The notes under the pieces were generated by a model. The model did not search any database and was not told where the DNA came from. It saw only the letters and a list, made by a program, of their open reading frames with translations. This document shows positions 11,588 through 21,565 of a stretch of 64,000 nt of DNA, piece after piece. The position numbers were made by a program, and so were the translations under genes. Source of the stretch: an uncultured Flavobacteriales bacterium (lineage in GTDB: Bacteria; Bacteroidota; Bacteroidia; Flavobacteriales; Crocinitomicaceae); NCBI GenBank assembly GCA_946482515.1, contig CAMLRS010000002.1, positions 341,057 through 405,056 on the forward strand. Reading direction: 5' to 3'. Positions within the stretch are counted from its first letter, which is position 1; the number at the start of each line of letters is the position of its first letter.

Positions 11588-11617
11588 CAAAAAAGCCTGC
11601 TCGTAACGAACAGGCTT
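11588..11617 (-). terminator. Intrinsic terminator after the Ig-repeat T9SS gene
   Basis: Stem AAGCCTG/CAGGCTT extended by TCG/CGA across a single mismatch, with a TAA loop. On the minus strand a T-rich run follows. It lies 18 bases after the stop of the gene ending at 11636. Confidence 0.85.
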
Positions 11618-11635
11618 CAGGGTATCGTGTGAATC

Positions 11636-13795
11636 TTAATTTCCGGTTACAAGAGCACGAATCACTTCCGTTGACTCGACAGTGCTCAGACGGATAAAAT
11701 AGCAGGCACTTCCTTGCTCCGAAAGATCGATCGGAATCTGGGAATGTTCTTCTGCCGTTTCAGCGTATACGAGCTTGCCATCCGTTGTAAGAATTTCAAG
11801 CAGGCCCCTGTAATTGTTAACCTGGATCGTGAACTTGCCAGCAGACGGATTCGGGAACAGGGAAATGCTTTCGCCTGAAAGTTCCGGCAAGGCTACGTAA
11901 TCTACTTCGAAATCTGCTGAAGTGGATGTACATCCGTTGGCATCTGTTACCGAAACGATATAGGTTCCGTTTTCCGTTACCTGAAGGGTGTCATTGTCTT
12001 CTCCCGGCATTTGCGCGTTGTCAAGGAACCATTGGTGAATGCCACCTGCCGGTGAAGCGATCAGCAGATCGCCCGACGCTGTGATCACCGGAACCGGTGG
12101 AAGCGGGTTCACAATTACGGTTACCGCCTCGGTAGAATCAGAGCCGCAGGTGTTTTCCCCTACAAGCATGTATTCTCCGCCTTCGGTTACCGTCAGCTCA
12201 TCACTGGTTGCGTCTTCGATCTCCAATCCGTCCTGGTACCAGATGAACGTTGCGTTCGTATCAATTTCGACGCTGAGCGTTACCATGCTGCCGGCGCAGA
12301 ACTGAAGCTCTCCTGCAATATTCAGGTAGAGGTCGAGCGGTTCATCGACAATGGCCGTATAAACGATACTCGTATCGGCGCCACACACATTCGAAACGAT
12401 GAGCTCATAATTTCCATTCTCCGAAACCTCGAGTGAGGAAGTTGTTTCGTCTATGATCGTTTCACCGTCCATCAACCATTCATAAGCAACACCGGTAGTT
12501 GTTACAGCATCAAATGTCACCGTTTCGTCCTCACAGAACTGAAGCGGCCCCGAAACGTTAACCCCGGCAGAAGGAACGGTAATCGAAGCCACGGTAATTG
12601 TCGCCGAAGTATCCGCACCACAAACATTGGCTGTTATGACAGCATAAGCTCCGGCTTCCGTTATCACGAAAGATCCGTTCGTCGAATCTGCCACAGCAGC
12701 GTCATCCATTAACCATTGGTAATCGACTCCGTCGGCCGGAGAAGCGTCTACCATGATCGTTCCGCCTTCACACAGATCGAGCGCTCCTGTTACACTTGTC
12801 AATGCCACAGGTACTTCGTGAAGGGTGATGGTATCGGTGTACGTATCAGAGCAGCTCATAAAATAGCCTGTTACTTCACCTGTAAGGGAAATCACCTGCT
12901 CTCCGGTCGTTGTGAATATATAGGAACCATCCGTTTCGTTTTCTTCCACACCGTCGTAAGACCACGTAAAGGAAGAATCTGCAGCGGCAAATCCCCAGTA
13001 TTCATCGAACGCATGGAGGTTGACCATCCTGTTGCTGAAAAAAGAAGAGCTGGTATTGGTAAAGGTCGATGCCTCGTTTGTACAATGATTTACGCTGTCG
13101 ACAGTGAAATCTGCCGTGAGGTCATAGCTGACGATCGGGAAAATCATGTATTCCAGGTCCTGCCCGAAAAAAGCCAGCGTTGAGTTCCATGTACCGGATC
13201 CAAAACGACGCCATGCCAGTGATTCACCGTAATTAGCTGTCCAGCTATTGCCTGCGTTATTGGAAATCACCGCAAGTGTGTCGTTAGGGATGCATTTAAC
13301 CCCAACCGCGAAATTGGTATTATAAGTATATGGCGTCGTAAAGACCGCCTCATAGAAATCGTAGACCTGTGTAATGATTACATCAGCGGAATCCAATACC
13401 GCTACGGGCTTATTGGCCGCATCTACGGAGTAAAGATAAGCACGAACGGGCAGGGTCTGCGGCGCGGCGGAAACGCTGTAAGCTCCACCCCAAAACTGAA
13501 CCCCGTGTATACGCAACGGCTCATCGATATGGTATGCCTGCGAAGCCGTGCGGACGTTGCCCACCATGGCATCGACGAAAAAAGAATCGGTCGGTGCTGC
13601 AAACGTCAGCTCTTTCAGGTATGGATAAACCAATGTATCCACCCCGCACGCAACGCTTTTGACTGGAGAATGAATATTCAGCTCCGGGTGGGTGCCGGTA
13701 AACGGTTGCTTTGTTCCTATTTCCTGCTGTCCGAAAGCTACTCCGGCAACGGCGAGGAAAATGGTCATCAAAAAGACGTGCAATTGTTTCTTCAT
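11636..13795 (-). CDS. Secreted protein with Ig-like repeats and T9SS type A sorting domain
   Basis: A 719-residue protein starting MKKQLHVFLMTIFLAVAGVAFG, a clear signal peptide; the longer frame upstream lacks one. Residues about 40-250 form an unrecognised beta-rich domain. About 250-600 holds four Ig-like units, each with a Cys pair and the pattern LQFCEG..V....YQWLMD......TENG.Y.......CGADTS. The last 75 residues are a type A T9SS signal (SLFPNPSAGKFTI...TTDGKLVY...YFIRL). It should be exported and anchored at the cell surface, perhaps for adhesion. It lies between the ribosomal operon and carA-eno, with terminators on both sides, so it is its own transcription unit. Confidence 0.85.
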   Translation of the reverse strand: MKKQLHVFLMTIFLAVAGVAFGQQEIGTKQPFTGTHPELNIHSPVKSVACGVDTLVYPYLKELTFAAPTDSFFVDAMVGNVRTASQAYHIDEPLRIHGVQFWGGAYSVSAAPQTLPVRAYLYSVDAANKPVAVLDSADVIITQVYDFYEAVFTTPYTYNTNFAVGVKCIPNDTLAVISNNAGNSWTANYGESLAWRRFGSGTWNSTLAFFGQDLEYMIFPIVSYDLTADFTVDSVNHCTNEASTFTNTSSSFFSNRMVNLHAFDEYWGFAAADSSFTWSYDGVEENETDGSYIFTTTGEQVISLTGEVTGYFMSCSDTYTDTITLHEVPVALTSVTGALDLCEGGTIMVDASPADGVDYQWLMDDAAVADSTNGSFVITEAGAYAVITANVCGADTSATITVASITVPSAGVNVSGPLQFCEDETVTFDAVTTTGVAYEWLMDGETIIDETTSSLEVSENGNYELIVSNVCGADTSIVYTAIVDEPLDLYLNIAGELQFCAGSMVTLSVEIDTNATFIWYQDGLEIEDATSDELTVTEGGEYMLVGENTCGSDSTEAVTVIVNPLPPVPVITASGDLLIASPAGGIHQWFLDNAQMPGEDNDTLQVTENGTYIVSVTDANGCTSTSADFEVDYVALPELSGESISLFPNPSAGKFTIQVNNYRGLLEILTTDGKLVYAETAEEHSQIPIDLSEQGSACYFIRLSTVESTEVIRALVTGN

Positions 13796-13872
13796 AGTAC
13801 TGGTTTGTAAAAGATTAGTAGCAAAATACCGGAAGGTGACTAATTCCACAACTACCGGTAAGTTTTTTTAAT

Positions 13873-13901
13873 AAAAAAAGGCGATGTCACCACCGCCTTT
13901 T
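13873..13901 (-). terminator. Terminator of the ribosomal super-operon
   Basis: An 8-bp stem (AAAAGGCG/CGCCTTTT) with a 10-base loop. On the minus strand a T-rich run follows. It lies 17 bases beyond the rplQ stop and closes the rpsL-rplQ operon. Confidence 0.9.
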
Positions 13902-13918
13902 CCAATGTATATCAGAGA

Positions 13919-14557
13919 TTACTTCTCTTCGTCATTTTTTTCTTCAGCTGCATCGTCAGCCGCAGGAGCTTCAGCATCTGTGATCTGATCGTTTACTGCA
14001 TCTTCGATTGCTGCTTCTTCTGCTGCAGGAGCCTCCGCTACTGGAGTTTCCTCAACAACTACTGCTTCAGGAGCTTCCTCCACCGCTGTTTCTGTTTCAG
14101 CTGCAGGAGTCGCAGGAGCTGCTTTCGTTGCACCTGTGCTTCCACCACGGCGTGAACGACGTGTAGTTGTTTTCTTAGCTTCACCAGCACCGTAGATTTC
14201 GTTGAAGTCTACCAGCTCGATCAAACACATTTCTGCGTTGTCACCCAAACGGTATCCTGTGCGGATGATACGTGTGTAACCTCCCGGACGGTCAGCTACT
14301 TTCGGAGCTACTGTGCGGAACAGTTCGGTTACAGCTTCTTTGCTTTTCAGGTAAGAGAAAGCCGTACGACGTGCATGCGTCGAATCGTCTTTTGATTTCG
14401 TAATGATCGGCTCTACGTATACGCGGAGTGCTTTTGCTTTAGCGATTGTTGTTGTAATACGCTTGTGCTCGATGAGCGAGCAAGCCATGTTGGACAACAT
14501 CGCAACTCTGTGCGAATGCGTACGACCGAGGTGATTTACTTTTTTACCGTGTCTCAT
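13919..14557 (-). CDS. rplQ: 50S ribosomal protein L17 with acidic C-terminal tail
   Basis: L17 lies near the peptide exit tunnel of the 50S subunit. The first 125 residues or so are the conserved core ([46 protein letters not shown]). The remaining 85 residues are a low-complexity Ala/Glu/Val/Pro-rich acidic extension that ends EEKNDEEK. Standard L17 is about 120-130 residues; long acidic tails on L17 are known in Bacteroidota. Last gene of the operon, separated from rpoA by a 93-base spacer that can form a pseudoknot (14586-14653). Confidence 0.96.
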   Translation of the reverse strand: MRHGKKVNHLGRTHSHRVAMLSNMACSLIEHKRITTTIAKAKALRVYVEPIITKSKDDSTHARRTAFSYLKSKEAVTELFRTVAPKVADRPGGYTRIIRTGYRLGDNAEMCLIELVDFNEIYGAGEAKKTTTRRSRRGGSTGATKAAPATPAAETETAVEEAPEAVVVEETPVAEAPAAEEAAIEDAVNDQITDAEAPAADDAAEEKNDEEK

Positions 14558-14585
14558 TGTTATTGAATTTCGTAAGTAACGGTTA

Positions 14586-14653
14586 GCAGAAACTTAGTAT
14601 CGCGTCGTTTCTGCCACCTATTACGCCATTATTACTTGTTTTATGCGATACTA
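14586..14653 (-). promoter_or_regulatory. Candidate H-type RNA pseudoknot between rpoA and rplQ
   Basis: On the mRNA the order is: TAGTATCGC (14653-14645, beginning with the rpoA stop codon), a 30-nt loop, GCAGAAAC (14614-14607), GAC, GCGATACTA (14603-14595), one A, GTTTCTGC (14593-14586). The two 9-mers pair perfectly, as do the two 8-mers, and they interleave, which is the geometry of an H-type pseudoknot. The structure ends 28 bases before the rplQ ATG, so it could modulate rplQ translation or protect the 3' end of rpoA. The base pairing is seen directly; the function is inference. Confidence 0.5.
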
Positions 14654-15643
14654 GTCTTTGTCTAATTTGTATTTAGCTACGTTCATACCGAAGTTCAATC
14701 CTTTGGCATCAACGAGGTCTTCCAACTCAGTCAACGATTTCTTACCGAAGTTACGGAACTTCAAGAGGTCGTTTTTGTTGTAAGACACCAGGTCTCCGAG
14801 TGTTTCAACGTCAGCAGCTTTCAGACAGTTCAGCGCGCGAACGGAAAGATCCATATCAACGAGCTTGGTCTTCAGCAATTGACGCATGTGCAGGGAAGTT
14901 TCGTCAAATTCTTCTGTCTCCGACTTCACTTCGCTGTCGAGTGTAATACGCTCGTCAGAGAACAGCATGAAGTGGTGAATGAGGATTTTAGCCGCTTCTT
15001 TCAATGCATCTTTCGGATGGATAGAACCATCTGTTGTTACTTCGAGAACCAGTTTTTCGTAATCCGTTTTCTGCTCTACACGGTAGTTTTCGATCGTGTA
15101 TTTCACATTTACGATAGGCGTAAAGATGGAATCGATTGCGATTGTACCGAATGGTGCGTTAGCGGCTTTGTTCTCTTCAGCAGGAAGGTAACCACGACCT
15201 TTGTTGATCGTCAGCTCCATTTCCAGTTTTACAGAAGGCTCCATGTTGCAGATCACCAGGTCCGGGTTCAATACCTGGAACGCTGAAGTGAATTTGCCCA
15301 GATCGCCTGCGGTGAGCTTGTCTTTTCCACTGATGGAAACCACAACTGATTCGTTGTCAGTACCGTCGATCTGCTGCTTGAAACGAACTTGTTTCAGGTT
15401 CAGTACGATCTCGGTTACATCTTCAACCACACCTTTCAATGTTGCGAACTCATGATCTACGCCTTCGATACGAACGGAAGAAATCGCGTAACCTTCCAAA
15501 GAGGAAAGGAGGATACGACGCAATGCGTTTCCTACTGTGATTCCGTATCCTGGCTCGAGTGGGCGGAATTCGAACTGACCTTTACGGTCGTCCGACTGGA
15601 TCATGATTACCTTGTCAGGCTTCTGAAAATCTAAAATTGCCAT
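14651..15643 (-). CDS. rpoA: DNA-directed RNA polymerase subunit alpha
   Basis: Full-length 330-residue alpha subunit. The N-terminal dimerisation and assembly domain (about 1-230) contains [26 protein letters not shown], and the C-terminal helix-hairpin-helix domain (about 255-320) contains the [13 protein letters not shown]...[17 protein letters not shown] pattern, which binds UP-element DNA and activators. It sits in the alpha operon between rpsD and rplQ, as in most bacteria. The 95-base spacer before it contains a short inverted repeat (TCGCAG/CTGCGA). Confidence 0.98.
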   Translation of the reverse strand: MAILDFQKPDKVIMIQSDDRKGQFEFRPLEPGYGITVGNALRRILLSSLEGYAISSVRIEGVDHEFATLKGVVEDVTEIVLNLKQVRFKQQIDGTDNESVVVSISGKDKLTAGDLGKFTSAFQVLNPDLVICNMEPSVKLEMELTINKGRGYLPAEENKAANAPFGTIAIDSIFTPIVNVKYTIENYRVEQKTDYEKLVLEVTTDGSIHPKDALKEAAKILIHHFMLFSDERITLDSEVKSETEEFDETSLHMRQLLKTKLVDMDLSVRALNCLKAADVETLGDLVSYNKNDLLKFRNFGKKSLTELEDLVDAKGLNFGMNVAKYKLDKD

Positions 15644-15738
15644 TTTATTGTTCTTCTTTTAATTGTTTCGCAGTTGCGCGATCTGAAAGATTGAAGAAGG
15701 TCTATCAAATCCTTTAGCTGCGACTCAATGGTTAATTG

Positions 15739-16347
15739 TTACTTAGAGTATAATTCGACGATCAGCTGCTCCTTGATGTTCTCAGGGATCATCTCACGGG
15801 AAGGTGTAGCAAGTACTTTACCTTCGTACTGTGACGGGTTCCAATCCAGCCAGTCGTAACGCTTGTTAGAAGCTGTCAGGGAAGAAGCGATCGCTTCGAG
15901 TGACTTTGATTTCTCACGTACACCTACAACATCACCAACACGCAGTGTGTAAGAAGGGATGTTTACCACTTCTCCGTTTACTACAATGTGCTTGTGTGTA
16001 ACGAGCTGACGAGCAGCGCGACGTGTAGGAGCAATACCCAGACGGTATACAGTGTTGTCCAGACGAGCTTCGCAAAGCTGGAGCAATACTTCACCGGTAA
16101 TACCTTTCATGCGGGATGCTTTCTCGAACAGGTTAGAGAACTGACGCTCGAGGATACCGTACGTGTATTTTGCTTTTTGTTTTTCACCGAGCTGGATAGC
16201 GTACTCAGACTGCTTTCCACCACGACGCTTGTTTGGACCATGTTGTCCTGGACCGTAAGCTCTTCTATCGAGTGACTTATCTGGTCCGAAAATTGGGTCT
16301 TTGAAACGACGAGCGATTTTCGACGTAGGCCCTGTATATCTTGCCAT
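15739..16347 (-). CDS. rpsD: 30S ribosomal protein S4
   Basis: Primary 16S rRNA-binding protein that starts assembly of the 30S body and, in some bacteria, represses its own operon. 202 residues, normal length. It has the N-terminal [15 protein letters not shown].. region and the S4 RNA-binding motif ([31 protein letters not shown]). The zinc-binding cysteines found in some S4 proteins are absent. An 81-base spacer before it contains the inverted repeat AAAGGGG/CCCCTTT at 16362-16368 and 16406-16412. Confidence 0.98.
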   Translation of the reverse strand: MARYTGPTSKIARRFKDPIFGPDKSLDRRAYGPGQHGPNKRRGGKQSEYAIQLGEKQKAKYTYGILERQFSNLFEKASRMKGITGEVLLQLCEARLDNTVYRLGIAPTRRAARQLVTHKHIVVNGEVVNIPSYTLRVGDVVGVREKSKSLEAIASSLTASNKRYDWLDWNPSQYEGKVLATPSREMIPENIKEQLIVELYSK

Positions 16348-16361
16348 ATTAAATAAAAATA

Positions 16362-16412
16362 AAAGGGGGATTATGAATTAAGGCTTTTCCTTCGATAACC
16401 GGTTTCCCCTTT
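16362..16412 (-). promoter_or_regulatory. Inverted repeat in the rpsK-rpsD spacer
   Basis: Seven-base arms AAAGGGG and CCCCTTT enclose 37 bases that include a second small stem (AAGG/CCTT). It lies 14 bases upstream of the rpsD start codon. No T-run follows on the transcript, so it is not an obvious terminator; it might be a leader element for S4. Confidence 0.35.
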
Positions 16413-16428
16413 GAGTTAAAACTACTTA

Positions 16429-16815
16429 TTAAACGCGACGTCTTTTTGGAGGACGACATCCATTGTGTGGAAGTGGAGTAACGTCAATGATTTCTGTTAC
16501 TTCGATTCCGTTATTGTGGATAGAACGGATCGCGGACTCGCGACCTGCACCTGGTCCTTTAACGAACACTTTAACACGACGTAATCCGAAGTCATGTGCT
16601 TCTTTTGATGCATCCTCAGCCGCAACCTGTGCAGCGTAAGGCGTGTTCTTTTTAGAACCTTTGAAGCCCATCTTTCCAGCGGATGACCAGGAAATAACCT
16701 GACCAGCGTTGTTTGTCAAAGAAATAATGATGTTGTTGAAGGTAGCTTGAATATGCGCTTCACCATTAGCATCTACTTTGACAATTTTCTTCTTCTTTTG
16801 ATTTGCTTTTGCCAT
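16429..16815 (-). CDS. rpsK: 30S ribosomal protein S11
   Basis: Part of the 30S platform, contacting the Shine-Dalgarno helix region near S18 and S21. 128 residues. Conserved features: [52 protein letters not shown] and the terminal [13 protein letters not shown]. It follows rpsM by 11 bases. No Shine-Dalgarno sequence precedes the ATG; the leader is A/T-rich, as is usual in this phylum. Confidence 0.98.
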   Translation of the reverse strand: MAKANQKKKKIVKVDANGEAHIQATFNNIIISLTNNAGQVISWSSAGKMGFKGSKKNTPYAAQVAAEDASKEAHDFGLRRVKVFVKGPGAGRESAIRSIHNNGIEVTEIIDVTPLPHNGCRPPKRRRV

Positions 16816-16826
16816 TTTACTAACTA

Positions 16827-17201
16827 TTATTTAGCTGCTTTTTTCTTGTTAGCAACTGTTTTTCTTCTACCTTTTCTCGTACGGGAGTTGTTCTTCGTAC
16901 GCTGACCTCTCAGCGGCAGACCTGCACGGTGACGAATCCCACGAGTACATCCGATATCCATCAAACGTTTGATGTTCAGCTGGATTTCGGAACGGAGCTG
17001 ACCTTCTGTTTTAACTTCCGCAATGGAGTTACGAATCTGAGCGATCTGGTCGTCGTTCCAATCCTGCACCTTGATATTCTCATCGATACCATTGGCTGTC
17101 AGGATCTGCTTAGCCGTGCTACGGCCAATACCGAAGATGTAAGTCAAACCGATTACACCTCTTTTGTTTTTTGGTAGATCAATACCTGCAATACGTGCCA
17201 T
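16827..17201 (-). CDS. rpsM: 30S ribosomal protein S13
   Basis: S13 is in the head of the 30S subunit and bridges to the 50S subunit and the P-site tRNA. 124 residues. It begins [26 protein letters not shown] and has the [25 protein letters not shown] signature, followed by a Lys-rich tail that contacts tRNA. Only 2 bases separate it from the rpmJ stop. Confidence 0.98.
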   Translation of the reverse strand: MARIAGIDLPKNKRGVIGLTYIFGIGRSTAKQILTANGIDENIKVQDWNDDQIAQIRNSIAEVKTEGQLRSEIQLNIKRLMDIGCTRGIRHRAGLPLRGQRTKNNSRTRKGRRKTVANKKKAAK

Positions 17202-17203
17202 AA

Positions 17204-17320
17204 TTAACCTTGTCTTTGTTTGAGTTTAGGATTCTTTTTGTTAATCACGTAAACTACTCCTTTTCTCTTAACGATCTTGCAGTCTGCAGTTCGTTTCTTT
17301 ACTGAAGCTCTTACTTTCAT
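17204..17320 (-). CDS. rpmJ: 50S ribosomal protein L36 (zinc-free form)
   Basis: A 38-residue protein that is too short for most ORF lists; translation of the minus strand gives [20 protein letters not shown]..., ending [10 protein letters not shown]36 binds 23S rRNA at the base of the L7/L12 side. The usual zinc site (three Cys and one His) is reduced to a single Cys14; the other positions are Thr, Asn and Leu/Lys, so it is a C-minus variant that should not bind zinc. Gene order infA-rpmJ-rpsM is the standard one. Confidence 0.95.
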   Translation of the reverse strand: MKVRASVKKRTADCKIVKRKGVVYVINKKNPKLKQRQG

Positions 17321-17358
17321 TTTGCTTTGTTTTTATCGGAATTCCTTCATACAAGCGG

Positions 17359-17577
17359 TTACTTGTAGCGGAAGGAAATACGTCCTTTTGTTAAGTCATA
17401 CGGTGACATTTCCACTTTCACCCGGTCACCAGGGAGGATTTTGATGTAGAACATCCGCATCTTCCCTGAAATGTGGGCGGTAATGATGTGCCCGTTTTCC
17501 AACTCTACGCGGAACATCGCGTTGGACAATGCCTCGATGATTGTTCCGTCCTGTTCTATTGAATTCTGTTTCGCCAT
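17359..17577 (-). CDS. infA: Translation initiation factor IF-1
   Basis: A 72-residue S1/OB-fold protein that binds the ribosomal A site during initiation. It begins [29 protein letters not shown] and ends KGRISFRYK, the normal length and ends of IF-1. The ATG at 17577 is chosen because the longer in-frame extension overlaps the end of secY. It follows secY by 4 bases. Confidence 0.97.
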   Translation of the reverse strand: MAKQNSIEQDGTIIEALSNAMFRVELENGHIITAHISGKMRMFYIKILPGDRVKVEMSPYDLTKGRISFRYK

Positions 17578-17581
17578 GGTC

Positions 17582-18925
17582 TTAGAATCCGGATAATTCG
17601 TTTGCAGCTCTGCGGCCACGTACACGTGTTCCTTCCATCAAACCATCCATGTGGCGGTTCAACAGGTAGGATTCGATTTGCTGCAGCGTATCAAGTACCA
17701 CACCTACCATGATGAGCAGGGATGTACCACCGAAGAACATCTCGAAACCGGAAGTAATACCGGCAGCGTGAGCGACAGCTGGCAATACGGCAATGATCGC
17801 CAGGAACAATGATCCTGGGAGCGTAATGCGGGAAACGAGCGTATCAATGTAGTTCGCTGTTTCTTCACCCGGACGAACGCCTGGGATGAATCCTCCGTTG
17901 CGCTTCAGATCGTCGGCCATTTTGCGTGGGTTGATCATGATCGCCGTATAGAAATACGTGAAGATGATGATCAGGAACGCCAGCAGACCGTTGTACCAAA
18001 CACCGTAGATATCACCAAATTTCGCCTGGAACCAGGAAACATCGTTGGTGCCTGAGCCGGAGAACAGCATTACCGGGATGGTCATGATCGCCTGGGCGAA
18101 GATGATCGGCATTACACCGGAAGCGTTCACTTTCAGCGGCAGATAGCTGCGAGCTCCCTGTGCATCCGCCTGACGGGCACCTACAACGCGTTTCGCTGTG
18201 TTGAGCGGAATTTTACGCACACCCTGTACGATAAGGATAGTTCCCAGTACGATCAGGATGAATACGACCATTTCCAGTACAATCACCAGCGGCTGGCTAA
18301 AGCCGAGCTCTGCGATGAAGGATTGTGGAAGACGAGCGAGGATACCAACGGTGATCAATAAGGAAATACCATTACCGATACCACGGTCGGTGATACGCTC
18401 ACCAAGCCACACAGCAAACATGGATCCAGCGATCAGAACGATCACTGACTGTACCCACCACATGGTTCCCGGATCAGTTGGCAACGCCCCCTGGATGCCG
18501 GAAGCATACAAGGTAATGTAGCTTGGTGCCTGCAGGGCGCAGATGATGATCGTCAGGATACGCGTGTAGTTGTTGATTTGTTTCCTTCCGGATTCTCCTT
18601 CATTCTGCATTTTCTGTACGGCTGGAACGGCCATACCGAGGAGCTGCATAATGATGGAGGCACTGATGTACGGCATGATCCCAAGTGCCATTACGGACAC
18701 GTTGGTAAATCCGCCACCGGAAAACAGTGATAACAGGTCTTCGATTCCGCCGCCGCCATTTCCTTTGCTCGCGCTATTCGCCAGAACAGCATCCGCGTTA
18801 ACACCTGGAAGCATGATAAATGAACCAATGCGGTAAACGAGAATAAGAGAAAGCGTAAGAATAATACGCTTTCTCAGTTCCTCGACTTTCCAGATATTTT
18901 TTATGTTTTGTATAAACCTTTTCAT
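17582..18925 (-). CDS. secY: Preprotein translocase channel subunit SecY
   Basis: Central pore of the Sec translocon in the inner membrane; it exports the many signal-peptide proteins of this window. 447 residues with ten hydrophobic membrane segments. Signatures: LPGVNADAV, the plug region after [42 protein letters not shown], the C5 loop [25 protein letters not shown], and the C-terminal cytoplasmic tail with [10 protein letters not shown]. It lies in its conserved place after rplO. Confidence 0.98.
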   Translation of the reverse strand: MKRFIQNIKNIWKVEELRKRIILTLSLILVYRIGSFIMLPGVNADAVLANSASKGNGGGGIEDLLSLFSGGGFTNVSVMALGIMPYISASIIMQLLGMAVPAVQKMQNEGESGRKQINNYTRILTIIICALQAPSYITLYASGIQGALPTDPGTMWWVQSVIVLIAGSMFAVWLGERITDRGIGNGISLLITVGILARLPQSFIAELGFSQPLVIVLEMVVFILIVLGTILIVQGVRKIPLNTAKRVVGARQADAQGARSYLPLKVNASGVMPIIFAQAIMTIPVMLFSGSGTNDVSWFQAKFGDIYGVWYNGLLAFLIIIFTYFYTAIMINPRKMADDLKRNGGFIPGVRPGEETANYIDTLVSRITLPGSLFLAIIAVLPAVAHAAGITSGFEMFFGGTSLLIMVGVVLDTLQQIESYLLNRHMDGLMEGTRVRGRRAANELSGF

Positions 18926-18948
18926 AGAAAAAATGTCGGCAAAGTTAA

Positions 18949-19395
18949 TTAGATTTCTGATACATTCCCACCCTGAGCTTCAATTCCTGCTTTTGCAGTA
19001 CTTGAAAACTTATGGGCTGTTACGTTCACTTTAGCTTTCAGCTCACCACGACCGAGTACTTTCACCAGGTCATTGCGGGAGATCAAACCGTTTTCACGCA
19101 ACACTTCGAGGGTAATATCAGTGATATTCTTACGCTCTGCGAGCGACTGAATAGCATCCAGATTAATTGCTTTATACTCGACTCTGTTAATATTCTTGAA
19201 TCCGAATTTCGGCACACGACGCTGCAATGGCATCTGACCACCTTCGAAACCAATTTTTGTTGAGTAACCTGAGCGTGATTTCGCTCCTTTATGACCCCTT
19301 GTAGCTGTACCGCCACCACCGGAACCATGACCACGGCCGATACGCTTGTCTTTCAGTACCGATCCTTTGGCAGGCTTTAAATTATTCAAATTCAT
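18949..19395 (-). CDS. rplO: 50S ribosomal protein L15
   Basis: Late-assembly 50S protein. 148 residues from the ATG at 19395 (MNLNNLKPAKGSVL); an in-frame TTG two codons upstream is less likely. The Gly-rich N-terminal extension that threads into rRNA is present (RIGRGHGSGGGGTATRGHKGAKSRSGY), as is GGQMPLQRRVPKFGF. It precedes secY by 23 bases. Confidence 0.97.
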   Translation of the reverse strand: MNLNNLKPAKGSVLKDKRIGRGHGSGGGGTATRGHKGAKSRSGYSTKIGFEGGQMPLQRRVPKFGFKNINRVEYKAINLDAIQSLAERKNITDITLEVLRENGLISRNDLVKVLGRGELKAKVNVTAHKFSSTAKAGIEAQGGNVSEI

Positions 19396-19418
19396 TGTCA
19401 ATTCGATTTAATGCGTTA

Positions 19419-19595
19419 TTAACCTACCACTTCGACCATGTGCGAGACCTTTTTGATCATGCCCATGATTTGTGGTGTTGCTTCTTTCTCAATAACCTGG
19501 TTCAATTTTCTAAAACCCAACGCCTTGATTGTAGCCTTTTGATCAGCTGGACGTTTGATAGCACTGCGAACCTGTTTGATTTTAATTGTTGCCAT
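19419..19595 (-). CDS. rpmD: 50S ribosomal protein L30
   Basis: A 58-residue protein below the usual ORF length cut-off, read on the minus strand: MATIKIKQVRSAIKR..., with the family pattern KALGFRKLNQVIEKEATPQIMGMIKKV and ending VEVVG. It is the normal bacterial L30 size and sits between rpsE and rplO, where rpmD is expected. Confidence 0.95.
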   Translation of the reverse strand: MATIKIKQVRSAIKRPADQKATIKALGFRKLNQVIEKEATPQIMGMIKKVSHMVEVVG

Positions 19596-19606
19596 TCTAC
19601 CTTGTT

Positions 19607-20125
19607 TTATCCGTTAAACACTTTATCCAATGAGATTCCACGCTGACGTGCTACTGTAACTGCATCGCGCATGTTTGCCAGGGCATCCATGGTTGCTTTT
19701 ACTACGTTGTGTGGGTTGGATGATCCTTGAGATTTCGCCAATACGTTGTGAATACCTACGCTCTCGAGTACAGCACGCATCGCACCACCGGCGATTACTC
19801 CTGTACCGTTTGTAGCTGGCTTCAGCAACACTTCCGCTCCACCGAATTTACCTTTTTGTGTGTGTGGAACCGTCCCTTTCAGGATCGGAACTTTGATCAG
19901 GTTCTTTTTCGCATCGTCGATTCCTTTTGTAATCGCTTCTGTTACTTCTTTCGCCTTACCAAGACCGTGACCAACGATACCGTTTTCGTCACCTACCACC
20001 ACAATAGCAGAGAAAGAGAATGTACGACCACCTTTTGTTACTTTGGTCACACGGTTCACTGCTACCAGTTTATCTTTCAGCTCGATATCCGAGGCTTTTA
20101 CTTTGTTCATTGCTTGTTGTGCCAT
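19607..20125 (-). CDS. rpsE: 30S ribosomal protein S5
   Basis: Contributes to the mRNA entry channel and decoding accuracy. 172 residues. It has the double-stranded RNA-binding-like N-terminal domain ([35 protein letters not shown]) and the C-terminal S5 domain with [17 protein letters not shown] and [13 protein letters not shown]. The SD-independent A/T-rich leader is like those of its neighbours. Six bases separate it from rplR. Confidence 0.98.
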   Translation of the reverse strand: MAQQAMNKVKASDIELKDKLVAVNRVTKVTKGGRTFSFSAIVVVGDENGIVGHGLGKAKEVTEAITKGIDDAKKNLIKVPILKGTVPHTQKGKFGGAEVLLKPATNGTGVIAGGAMRAVLESVGIHNVLAKSQGSSNPHNVVKATMDALANMRDAVTVARQRGISLDKVFNG

Positions 20126-20131
20126 GTCTTC

Positions 20132-20485
20132 TTAAAATTTAAGTCCGCCTTCGCGTGCAGAATCTGCCAATGATTTAACACGACCGTGGTACAGGTACCC
20201 GTTACGGTCAAATACTACTGATTCTACGCCTGCTTTCATTGCTTTTTCAGCGAGTTCTTTTCCTACAACAGCAGCTTGCTCAGTCTTGTTTTTCTTTGCA
20301 GCGGCTTTGTTATTATAGGAAGATGCAGCGGCCAAAGTTTTTCCTGTTGTATCGTCGATCAACTGCGCATAGATCTGCTTGTTGGAACGAAACACAGACA
20401 AACGTGGCAACGAAGAAGTTCCGGAGATTTTCTTACGGATTCTTCTTTTAATTTTTGCTCTTCTGTTTACTTTACTAAATGCCAT
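20132..20485 (-). CDS. rplR: 50S ribosomal protein L18
   Basis: Binds 5S rRNA together with L5 and L25. 117 residues with the basic N-terminal arm ([41 protein letters not shown]) and the C-terminal [26 protein letters not shown]. Length and order (rplF-rplR-rpsE) are standard. Confidence 0.98.
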   Translation of the reverse strand: MAFSKVNRRAKIKRRIRKKISGTSSLPRLSVFRSNKQIYAQLIDDTTGKTLAAASSYNNKAAAKKNKTEQAAVVGKELAEKAMKAGVESVVFDRNGYLYHGRVKSLADSAREGGLKF

Positions 20486-20502
20486 AACTTCTTTACTAAA
20501 AA

Positions 20503-21060
20503 TTATTTCTTACTTGCAGACTTACCGGCTTTTCTTCGGATGATCTCACCTACGAAGCGAATACCTTTTCCTTTGTACGGTTCAGGTTTACGGAGGGAGC
20601 GAATTTTGGCGGCTACCTGACCAACCAGCTGCTTGTCATGTGACTCAAGCGTTACAACCGGTGCTTTACCCTTCTGGGTGTCTGCAGATACCTTAATTTC
20701 TTTCGGAAGTTCAATAGCGATCGGGTGAGAATAACCGAGTGCGAGCTCCAGGAGTTGTCCTGTAGCGGTAGCACGGTAACCTACACCGATGACCTCCAAT
20801 TCCTTCTTATACCCTTCGGAAACACCAATCACCATGTTTTGTACCAATGCACGGTAAAGACCATGCTTGGAACGGTGCTCTGGCGCATCAGACGCGCGGC
20901 TAAAAGTGATTTCAGATCCTTCAATGTTTACTGTTACAGCAGTTGTGTCGAACTCCTGTGTCAGCTGACCTTTGGAACCTTTCGCGGAAATTACGTTTCC
21001 GTCCACCTTTACTTCAACTCCACTCGGGATTGTTACTGGGGATTTACCTATCCTTGACAT
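20503..21060 (-). CDS. rplF: 50S ribosomal protein L6
   Basis: Lies near the GTPase centre of the 50S subunit. 185 residues with two repeated L6 domains; the end of the second contains the signature [24 protein letters not shown]. It begins [16 protein letters not shown] 69-base spacer with a two-tier hairpin (21083-21112) separates it from rpsH. Confidence 0.98.
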   Translation of the reverse strand: MSRIGKSPVTIPSGVEVKVDGNVISAKGSKGQLTQEFDTTAVTVNIEGSEITFSRASDAPEHRSKHGLYRALVQNMVIGVSEGYKKELEVIGVGYRATATGQLLELALGYSHPIAIELPKEIKVSADTQKGKAPVVTLESHDKQLVGQVAAKIRSLRKPEPYKGKGIRFVGEIIRRKAGKSASKK

Positions 21061-21082
21061 TGTTTATTTAATTACGAATTAC

Positions 21083-21112
21083 GGGTGACCGGCAGCCGTG
21101 GCTGCATCACCC
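21083..21112 (-). promoter_or_regulatory. Hairpin in the rpsH-rplF spacer
   Basis: Outer stem GGGTGA/TCACCC and inner stem GCAGC/GCTGC with a CGTG loop, separated by a small internal loop. It ends 22 bases upstream of the rplF ATG. No T-run follows, so it is more likely a translational or processing element than a terminator. Confidence 0.45.
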
Positions 21113-21129
21113 TGCATTCTCAGTTTTAC

Positions 21130-21528
21130 TTAATATACGTAGCAGAGTACTTCTCCACCAACGTTTTCTCTGCGTGCTTCTTTGTCGGTGATTACACCTT
21201 TAGACGTGGAAACGATCGCAATTCCCAATCCGTTCAGTACGCGCGGCATTTCTGTAGAGCCGCTGTACTTGCGAAGTCCCGGGCGTGATGCACGCTCGAT
21301 TTTTGTAATCGCAGGCACTTTCGTGGACTGGTTGTATTTCAAAGCGATTTTGATTACGCCTTGTTTGTCATCTTCTTCGAATTTGTAATTCGTGATGTAC
21401 CCCTGATCGAACAGGATGGCAGTGATCGCACGCTTAACGCCTGATGATGGAATCTCCACCGTTTTCAGACGCGCCGCACTCGCGTTACGGATTCGTGTCA
21501 GATAATCTGCAATTGGATCTGTATACAT
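21130..21528 (-). CDS. rpsH: 30S ribosomal protein S8
   Basis: Primary 16S rRNA binder and, in E. coli, the repressor of the spc operon. 132 residues. It starts MYTDPIADYLTRIRNA and has the C-terminal STSKGVITDKEARRENVGGEVLCYVY signature. It is flanked on both sides by unusually long spacers with strong hairpins (21083-21112 and 21566-21586), in an operon where most gaps are below 25 bases. Confidence 0.98.
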   Translation of the reverse strand: MYTDPIADYLTRIRNASAARLKTVEIPSSGVKRAITAILFDQGYITNYKFEEDDKQGVIKIALKYNQSTKVPAITKIERASRPGLRKYSGSTEMPRVLNGLGIAIVSTSKGVITDKEARRENVGGEVLCYVY

Positions 21529-21565
21529 TGCTTCTTTTTGTTTCTATTAATTACTCAGTAGAGTT

